This document shows positions 55,101 to 64,000 of a DNA stretch of 64,000 bases, in pieces; position 1 is the first letter of the stretch, and each line of letters starts with the position of its first letter. Origin of the DNA: Tomocerus qinae (taxonomy: Eukaryota > Arthropoda > Collembola > Entomobryomorpha > Tomoceridae); contig CM034547.1 of the NCBI GenBank assembly GCA_020055645.1, positions 57,724,909-57,788,908 of the forward strand, read 5' to 3'. The position numbers and the translations under genes are program-made. The notes under the pieces are model-generated. The model saw nothing but the letters and a program-made list of their open reading frames with translations, did no database searches and was not told the DNA's origin.

Positions 55101-58100
55101 CTAGATCGAACACATTCCAATGTGTCTCAGAAAAGACTAGAAAGCAGTTTTGTCAACTCTACACAAAGTATAGAAGAGTACATTAGTAGCTAACAAATGC
55201 ACAGCATGAAATAATATAGTAGGATATTTAACAATAGACATCTAGGAGTTATAAAGACGATTAATTCCAACCTTAAAGCTAAAAATTCACTAATAAAATC
55301 TCTCTTTGAATCTCTCAAGTTCTGCTTTTGAAATGATACATAGAATTGTTAGCTTCATGCACACAAGTGTTGAAATTCTTAAAAGAGAATAGAATGCTTT
55401 ACAAGTTCAAACAACGAAAAATCTTATGTATATGTAAATTGTAAATAGCATCAAGTGAATTGAGAAAAATGCGTGTCCGTTTCATTCGAAAAGCTGGAAG
55501 AAATAACACGAGATGAATGTGAGAAAATCATTGGACCATAAAGAAAAACATGCCCAAGCAAATTCAATACCTCTCAGCCAGATTTAGGAGTTACAGAACA
55601 AGAGTTAAACCAACCTACACTTTCAACCTAACTCGACAGTTTCTTTAAAAACCATGCAACTCGTCAGTTAGATACGGAGAATGCGGGGAAAAAATACAAT
55701 TCATAGAGCTAGCCATCATCTCCGCCAAAGTCATCATCACGATTTCCAACGAACCAAGTCAATACTCAAGACAACAGACTTAAAGTTTCAAATGACTCCT
55801 TCATATGGTCACTGTATGCATTAGTGCATCATAATGTACCTATTTCCTATATCTATAATGGTACTACACTTAGATAACAAATGTAGAGTCGTGGTGGATG
55901 TAGAGCTGAGTCTTATAGATATTCTTCTCACTTTGCTTTCGTTTGCTCAGCTAAGATTCATTCCATTCACATATAGAATCCTCTGTGTCCACACTAAAAC
56001 ATACATGAGCATTCCACAGAGCAGTAGTGGGTCGAGTATAGTTCGTTGGGAGTCTAGGCAAGGCGAGACAACGCTTGGTACACAAAAATAAAGGAAAAAA
56101 GCAGGGATGCAGACCATAGAAGAGTACTGTAGTAAAGCAATAATAGTAGCCGAAACAAGTCTGTCGGGCCAAAAAGGGATAAGATGGACAAAACGAAACC
56201 TAAGCAAGTCAAACCAAACAAGAACGGAGCAAACCAAGCCACAAGTCTCTGTGATTCAATGTCGTAATAATGTTACAACAGGTAATAGCTTATCTTTCCT
56301 TTTTTGGAAGGCACTGCTTTTGTTAGTATAGCAAGTAGTCTTACGGATGTGCTCACAATCACTGCCCAACTCAAGCCATTCTCTTTTCAAATTTTGTTCC
56401 TTACACATAACATCCTGGACAACGCATATGATATAGTATCACCTTCTATACGTATAAGAATCTCATGATGCGGGCTCATGTGGACAGTAGACATAACGAA
56501 ACGATGACTAGTACAAGGGAACATGAATGTACGACGAAAAAGCAATGAGATTGAGAAAAGGCGAGCACTCAAGACGCATTTCAATGAGCTACGGTCACCA
56601 AAACATGATCACATGAATGAGACCTACTCCAGTCTCAGACTCGGGTCATACTTACTTTATCTTGCTCTCCCATTTATATAGTCTCTCTCATCAGAGAAAA
56701 AAATAAGAATTCCAGCCACAGAATCACACAAGACATAGAGAATTATGGATTATGCTCTGCTGATATCATTCCTTGCGTTTTCTATACGAACAGAAATAAA
56801 GTCTGGTGTCCTGTACGACAAATGGGAAGGTTGGTGGAAATAGATATAGTAAACCAAATATAGAATGGCTAGTCACAGTGATTGTTCTGTTCAGTCACAC
56901 TCGTATGGTTGAAAAGTGAATTCGGTGGAACTCCTGCAGACAAGGACAAGATGATCGTAGCGACGGATGGAATTGAACACGGTCTACACAAATGAATGGA
57001 GCAATCAAGAGAATTCTCTCGGAGGCCCCAATGACTTACAAGCCTACCAATCTTCTCCTTCACCAACAGAACATGACCCCAGCATAATAACACACTTTTT
57101 AGTGTATACCTCCTCCTCCTCCGACCACTCGACTATCATATCAGTCAACCGAGAAGCACTGACAACGCTTTGCTCTCCTCTAACACTCTTATCTAGATTA
57201 AAGATACAACTTTGTTCAACACACATCAGACTTGTTTCTAATGTGCACACACAGAGATACCACGGAGGTAGATACCCATTTTACGGCTCGTCGCTTATGT
57301 AATGTAATAGTAATAATCTAAGGCAACAATCTAATAAGTAATGTACATTCTACTTGTTACTACATTATGTACGTATCTTCCTATTTCTACTTCTTTTCCT
57401 CCCACACAAACCCATTAGCTCCTAAAAACATGACTAGCATATAAAATGCAATTTCTCTACTTTACTGCAACAGACAGAGATACCTATGGAAATCATAATG
57501 TACAAAACAGTCATATACTACATCGTACACATATAAATCTACACAATACAAAACACTAGTTTAATATCATGATTACATTACAACATACATAATTTAACAA
57601 CCAACAACTGTAATGAATCTACAACAACATAAATTCTGACTAGATATAACTATATTTTTAACAACTTCACTACTTGCGTCACGTATAAACCTAATCTCCT
57701 AGTAAAATGTGCCATGTTCACCAAAAGAATTCCACAGGCTATCATCAATAGGTTAGAATACGGATTATACTAGACTTTCCACGCTTATCTTTCTATACTT
57801 TGCTTATTGTTCTACTTGGAGTGTAATAAACATGGAAAAATACAAACAAAGTATCCTATAATACTTAATGTGCATTAATATTACCTAAATTGGTATTTGC
57901 ATTATACTTTATGCATTTTGTGATTTGTATTTATTAGTGAAATTGTAACAGGCCATGAATACTAATGAGAGGAGGTACGTCGATTTTAAAGCTTTCAACT
58001 TTTGGCTGTGCTTATGGACAGTATTATTTAATGTCCATAGGGAAGTGGATAAGAATCTTGGAAATTATGAAAGTCTAATAGTCTGCCCGCATCCTACCTT

Positions 58101-59562
58101 CCGATCATGTGCGCTACTAGCAATTAGATAAGCTTATGACAACAATCAGCTCGGTTCGCACGTTTACGGTGAAACTCAATGAAAGGGAAGAAGTGGTTGA
58201 AAGGGAACATGAGTAAGATGAAGAAGATGATGATAGAACAATCTCATACATGAGCACGTTAGTTATTGTTAAGTGAGTAAGAAAAAGGTCTGAAGGAAAA
58301 AGAATTTCTCACATAGTCATGAAAATGAGAGATATGGGCAGATAAGATTATGTGATGCACGTTCGACGTGAGTGAATAAAACCAGAGCAGATTTTGGCTG
58401 ACTTTCAATTCAACCGGCTTGGCTTACCTACTACATTCAACATTGTTATTAGCTTTACCCGACGATGTTAACAAGTTAGGAAGCTAACTTAAGCTAAACT
58501 ACCTATAAAATAAACCGAGAATACCAACACTAAGTTATACTTTATACAGGTATTTGGCATATTACACGCATTACTTTGCTATCTATGTCGAAGACCACAT
58601 ACCAACTAGGCCAACTATCAATTCCAACTTCCAAGTCTTGTATATTAAACCATAGTATTGAAATTAAATTATTATATTTATATTTAGAATACAAACTAGC
58701 AATGGAATTGACCACATAAACATAAAATTGGAAAAATTGATGCTAATTCATTCTCAGTTATTGAAAATACTCAGGATATTTCGAAAACATTATTTCTGGG
58801 AAATCTTTGGACTATCATAATATTTCCATCATTCTGAAGCAAAAATTTTGCAACAAGTATATATTGTCAGTTGGATATCAGGGTAGCCTGGGCTAATTGA
58901 CAATTGGCCTGAATTGGTGACAGACCTGGGTTATCAATACCCCTATTGTTAGCATAGTGAAGTTCCCTACTTTGTATGTAGTGCAAATTGTACTATCTTG
59001 GTATGTGGTAAATTTCACACATTCTATGTAGTTGGACAAAAAGTACAAGTGAAAGTCCAGATGAGAGTGGGAGAGGAGAGCGATTACTTGTGCTTAGTGG
59101 TAGTAATGTAAAATAAACTTTGTAGACAAGCAAGTCGGGGAGATAGGAGATAAATACAATGAATGGGAAGGAAGAGAAAAAGATATATTCACTCAACAAT
59201 AGATTATAGCAGAAGTAGTACTAGGTACTAACTAAGTGTAATATGTCTCCGATATATATTAGGAAGTATTGGAGTGGTATGTCAGATAGGTACATCCTTG
59301 GAACAACTACTACTACCCGATAAGACCGGAGTTGATCTCTCCAGTAGTAGTCTGAGTGTAATAGAAATGAGTGCGAGAAGGAAGGAGTTGCGGATGTAGG
59401 TCAACATGAACATCAACGTCAGTAAGCCACTAAGCTCGTAACTATCAACTATCTTTTCGTAAAGCCAGATTGTAAATAAGTAAGGGTAAGAGTGGTGTGT
59501 GGGTTGAGTTGGGCTGAGGAAAGGATTGATAAGTGAAGCTGACAAGTAAGTAGCTCACTCAC
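52141..59562 (-). other. NACHT-LRR gene intron
   Basis: 7.4 kb of AT-rich sequence. Short overlapping ORFs at 55.8-57.3 kb have no recognisable products. No transposon or long repeat seen. An additional small LRR exon inside cannot be excluded. Confidence 0.65.
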
Positions 59563-62064
59563 CTCAATATAAAGCGTCCAGCCCTGGATGGAGAGTAACC
59601 GTAATGTATGATTTTTGGCGAGGCTGTGAGAAGCGAGTTGTAGAGCATCATCACCGATGACCACATGCGGAGAAGACAAGTCTAGCATTTTGAGTGAAGT
59701 GTTCTCCTGAAGTCCGAGAAGAACAGGGAGAACATCGCAGAGTTTCATTCCTTCCATCCTCAGAGAGTCTAAGCAATTGGTTTTCCGAATCGTCTCTCCC
59801 AAACAGATGACATCTTCCCAGTTCATGACACATTTAGACAGATTGAGACTGCGGAGATTGCAATGAGTGTCTTTTTGACGGAGCACTGAAAAAATACCAT
59901 GGAATCCGTCCACTTCGTGATTTTCTTTGTCACAGATGGGAAGAGGTAGGAAATTTCTTTGGAAAAGTACAGAGTCTGAGTTTCGTTTGTCGTTCTCAGT
60001 CAAGTGTGCGTTCTTTTTTCTCCGGACGGAAGGTGACTTGATGCTACCGTTGAAAGGTCCACGAGGTAGGGAGTTGAAAGAAGGACCTGTGCCGAGGATT
60101 CCATTTGTGGAGCCGATTTTGGACAAACTACACATTCCTGGAAGGCCAACAACTGGGAATGGACTGAGGAGAGGCAGAGGTTCGACGACAATGTCCATAT
60201 CTTCGTCAGAGTTGGTTGAGCGCCACGTTCCGGCAAGACTGAGAGAGAGGAATGGTTTATCACGGAGGAGATCGGCAATGGCACGGAATCCCTCTGGACC
60301 GCAGCCGAGGTGAGGAACATGAAGCACTTCAAGAGGCTCATGACTCTTTATAAAGGAGACTAGCTGGAGAACTTGAGAAGATGTTAGGTCCATATCCAGC
60401 ACCAACTTCCTCAGAGGAATCCGTTTGGACAAGACAAAACAGAGAGCGTCGACAACGGGCTGGAAACGGGAGTGCTCCTTATCTTCCAAGCACGTCATGG
60501 AAATCTCTAGACACTTGAGTTTCTTCTCACTTAAAAGCTTGAGTAACTGGCCACAAATCAGGTTTACTTCGACCCCACTCCAGTCCTGACCTGGCACACT
60601 GGAGAACTTGACTGAGTTTATACTCTCGTTGAGACAGAGACCCTCAATAATTCGCGACAGAGAGTAGCCCGGCTTAATCACCACCTCGGCACTCTCAAAA
60701 GGACAATGCACACTGGTGATGACCTGTTTCCACTCACTAACCCACTCAGAGCCCACGTTGATCGACACATGTTTGAGTGATTTCATAATGGAGCAAACTG
60801 CACTTAGATTTGACTCATAGAACCCGGCAGCCCGAAGGAGTGCCAGCAGATAATTTAGAGAGATATCTAATAAATTCATCGTGGCAAAAACCGAGGCGGA
60901 TTTCTTTTGGAGCAGTTCCATCAAATGCTGAATCACGATGTAAACTGTAGAAGTGCTCCGCACTTGAGATTCTTGTAGGAGTTGGATCCCAGGCAGGAGC
61001 TCCAGCTCACGTCTTAGAATCGCTGGATAATTGACGGTTGTAGCGAGGTAATAAGCAGCCAAAAAACAGTTCAGAGACGGATGTAAGATCGTCAAAGGAT
61101 AGGCCGACGACTTTTTACAACTGGCACTCTTCCGAAAGAATCCTTTTCCTTTGGACAAAACACCACACTTGACTATCTCCATGTTTTGACAGTACTCCAG
61201 CACTTCAGACTCGGAGTAGTGTACCCGTCTCTCGCTCAGTTTGAGCAGAGCCAATTTACCAAAATCCTCGAGTACTTTCTGGTACTTGGCTGGAATAGAA
61301 TTGTCTTTGCATGAACTACTTGTGTCAACTTTGATCAGTCCATTTTGGTAGATGAGTGAGCGGATGAGGCAGGAGTAAAATTCTGCATTCGAACAAGGCA
61401 CGTCTCCCACTTCCTCAAACACTGAGCACAACAAAAGACACATGAAAGGGTTCGATGCCAAGGCACATAAATCATGGCGATCTGATAGGATCTCTGCCAT
61501 CCGACTTTCGTTCCCGAATTTCCTCCCTGTAAAGTATCTCCGGATGGAGCATTGAATCTGAGTCCAATCCATCCCGCTTACCAAATATTTCCGAACCGGT
61601 CCACTCCGTGTGCTTAGTGGAGACAATTTCTCACCGTTATTAACCAATCCGGATGTCGATGTGACCAAAACCATTGACTGTGGAAACATCTGTCCATTCA
61701 AAACATCCTGGATCTCTTTCAGCAAATCTTCATCAGTAACATCATCTAATCCATCCAGTAGGAGCAGCATCGAATTTCCCAGAAGATTCAAACACTTCCA
61801 TACATTTGCAGGCTTCATTCGAGAGAGGATTGATCTTTTCGGAATCAGTTCTCGCATGAGGAACCGACTTAAAGAGCCACGCACTTCTCGCAGTGGAACG
61901 TAAAATAATATTTGAAATTCACCCAGACGCGTGTTCAGTGGTGTGCTTGTGTAACTATACGAATGGTAAGCCACCCACTCTTGTACTAACTTCAGTGAAA
62001 GCAGCGTTTTCCCACTTCCGGCTTCTCCTTCCAACCAAAACGCCCGGGATATGTCATCTTCACT
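59563..62064 (-). CDS. NACHT-LRR (NLR) receptor, NACHT ATPase and first LRRs exon
   Basis: An 834-codon exon, phase 0 to 0, with acceptor aatttag/AGTGAAGATG and donor ATTGAG/gtgagt. NACHT core: Walker A GEAGSGKT about 62028-62005, the FYVPLREVRGSL strand, Walker B MLLLLDGLDDV, the sensor-like VLVTST, and the winged-helix motif SNPFMCLLLCSVFEE. Later there is a helical region, then LRR-type repeats (LKCLEISMTCL; LRKLVLDMDL; LEVLHVPHL; FLSLSLAGTW; LRSLNLSKCVMNW; LDSLRMEGMKL; LKMLDLSSPHV; LRLLSIQGW). A loop of about 80 residues rich in Gly/Pro/Ser/Arg interrupts the LRRs. In the cell such proteins act as cytosolic ATP-dependent immune sensors that oligomerise. No N-terminal effector domain is encoded here; its exon is upstream (right) and not found. 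Confidence 0.92.
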
Positions 62065-64000
62065 CTAAATTCAATCCAATCAAAAATATTATTTATGCTC
62101 CCCGCCCAATAATCATTCTTTATCATTTTCCATATTTTCTTTCTGTCAACCTAATGATAGCAATGCTACCAGTAATTTCACTTTTACTTTGCCCGAAAGA
62201 AAAGCTAATATCAATTGACTCAGCTCTCTACCCTTCTCTTCCAACACTCTCTCCATAAATCAAAATAATTTATACGAAAAACAAACATAAACGTAACAAG
62301 AAATAACCACTAGATATTACTACTACATGAAAATTCCGTTTTTTCCCGAATTGCACAGCGTAGCAAACTCAACTCGCATATCATCATCATCGGATACATT
62401 GCAAATGCATAAACTTACAATCAGAGACACTCCAAGACAGACAACATACCATCTCTCACTTTATATCCATTCACCTCCGTCTATACTAACGCATCATGTG
62501 CAAATGAAACTACACTAACACCCATTTTCATTTATACACTCAAACCGACATCATGCATATATTACCAGAATATTTTCTACTACAAATACAGAGGTGTATT
62601 TTAGACTATAGTAGTAACTCATGCTTATGTTTACAGTTTGTAGGAAGGTATGTTTATAAATTCCTAGCCACATGGAATGGCTTCTTAGTTTCTCGTCTAG
62701 CCTAGCCGTCTTTCTTGATGGTCGTGCCTCGATGAGCCACTCCTTCAGTTCACTTCACACAAATGCACTTCAGAATACAGGATCCTCGAAAATAAACTAT
62801 CATCTTATTTAAACACATCTCTATCTACGTAGTGCACTAAGGTAAAAGAATGTAATGTACACAGAGAAATTCAAAGTCAGACGGAGAATTGCATGAATAT
62901 GTACACACACATACCATTCTTTACAAATATAAATAGCTAAATATGCACTAGGTAGGTAGGTCTTCCATTTCCATAAATGCAATCTGTTTCTTTGAAATCT
63001 TTTCGTTAGAGCCCCCAGCTCCTACCATTCATATTCATATACATTCATAATCCATACATACAAGTAGTAGATAGTCGACAGGGAAAAGAAGATCCTGATT
63101 TATAAGTGTTTTCTTTTATATACAAGACATGCACGACATGATATACTGCATATACAATTTGAGAAATGTTTACAAAAATGCACACCTGTACCAAATCTTA
63201 TTGATCACTATTAGTTTACTTTTGGAGCTAAATCAAAATTGAATGAGAGTCGAACATTGTTCATAGATTATTATTCCACAAAAGAATTTCTCACTGTCCT
63301 GCTTCCAATTTATAACTATATAATACAGTCTCAACCAGAATTTCACTTATTAAGTACCTGCGACGTGAATGAATTCTGAGGGTTTCTAGTACAACATAAT
63401 CGAGTTTGTGAGTATTAGTAATAGCTAATCTGAATTGTACATACCTATAGATTAATGCATTGGAAGAGAGCTATGGATGGAGGTATAAGGTCTATGGAAA
63501 ATGGAAGATAAGACGAGATACCGCCGTCTCATGAATTTTTCATGACAAGACAAGCTCACACACACGTGATGCTCCCCAACTAAGATTGCTTTGCACGACT
63601 TCAATTCTACTTGACTGAAAAGTTTGTTCAAAGCACCAAAGTCAGTAACCAACCGGTTACTTACCATTATACCGGAGAAGATGCAAGGATTTAAGAGTAG
63701 TGGAGTGGACAAGAAAGACTCAAACACTTGCAATAAAATAAGCTTAAGGAAACTCTGTATAAACACATGTACGAAAGAATTTCATCCTGTCCTTCCATAT
63801 TATACTCCTTACTCGTGGACTTAAGGACGACGAGAGCCAAAGAAACAGATAATCAGAAGCAGCTCTTAAAAATTTCTTTCATTCAAGCCAACAGGAACGA
63901 ACATTCCCTTTGTATGTCGTCTCGTCTTATCCTTATCAACGGAGGGAAGGAAGGACACTGCAGTGAAATGCTACGCTACGTCTTGTCCTTCCTCTTCAAA
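62065..64000 (-). other. 5' part of the NACHT-LRR gene, exons not resolved
   Basis: The NACHT exon begins without a start codon, so coding exons for the N-terminus must lie here or beyond the window. A donor-like ATG/GTAAGTAAC on the minus strand near 63664 could end such an exon, but the frame before it is not recognisable. No other gene seen. Confidence 0.5.

Noticed and set aside
63452-63766. 104-aa minus-strand frame as the NLR N-terminal exon
   Set aside because: No DEATH, CARD, Pyrin or other effector motif is visible. A donor-like GTAAGT lies inside it, but nothing confirms the frame.
1-64000. tRNA, rRNA or CRISPR features
   Set aside because: None seen. The tandem arrays have no spacer-repeat structure, and no tRNA-like cloverleaf or rRNA segment was recognised by eye; a covariance-model scan was not possible.

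Overview
The window is AT-rich nuclear DNA from an animal, almost certainly an invertebrate. The evidence is spliceosomal introns with GT/AG borders, a secreted legumain-type protease gene, and a NACHT-LRR receptor gene. I cannot name the phylum from the sequence alone. Most of the first 41 kb is one minus-strand gene, a legumain (asparaginyl endopeptidase). I could place eight exons at 40717-1665 with every splice phase consistent. The catalytic His and Cys motifs are both present. The C-terminal exons were not found and may lie left of the window.

The second intron of that gene (14272-39134) contains a complete 19.9-kb Maverick/Polinton element of the adintovirus type, at 16183-36047. Its borders can be read exactly. 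A 6-bp target duplication GTTATC lies at 16177-16182 and 36048-36053, and the ends are imperfect inverted repeats starting AGTAG. Minus-strand genes form two packed clusters. One runs integrase, two unknown small proteins, penton-like minor capsid, lysine-rich core protein, double-jelly-roll major capsid, adenain-like protease (31095 to 26447). The other runs protein-primed DNA polymerase B, packaging ATPase, and two small unknown proteins (26239 to 20960). Nearly every junction is a stop-start overlap of 1 to 62 nt. The plus strand carries accessory genes. At the left end is a seven-exon acidic nuclear-type protein (17832-19565). At the right end are an orphan ORF, two tandem BIR-RING (IAP-like) genes and a spliced Cys/His-rich gene (31146-33801). 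The integration and capsid genes look intact. The polymerase has one frame break and the first BIR-RING gene has two, so the copy looks young but not fully functional, unless these are homopolymer sequencing errors. The element also holds four unrelated tandem-repeat arrays, a large direct repeat, a cluster of dyad motifs near the left end and three GCACGTGC palindromes near the right end.

From 40.7 to 51.2 kb I see no gene. From 51157 rightward there is a minus-strand NACHT-LRR gene: a terminal LRR exon (51157-52140), a 7.4-kb intron, and a 2.5-kb exon with the NACHT ATPase core and the first LRRs (59563-62064). Its N-terminal effector domain must lie in exons I could not identify right of 62064, or beyond the window.

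All functional assignments come from reading motifs by eye; no database search was run.
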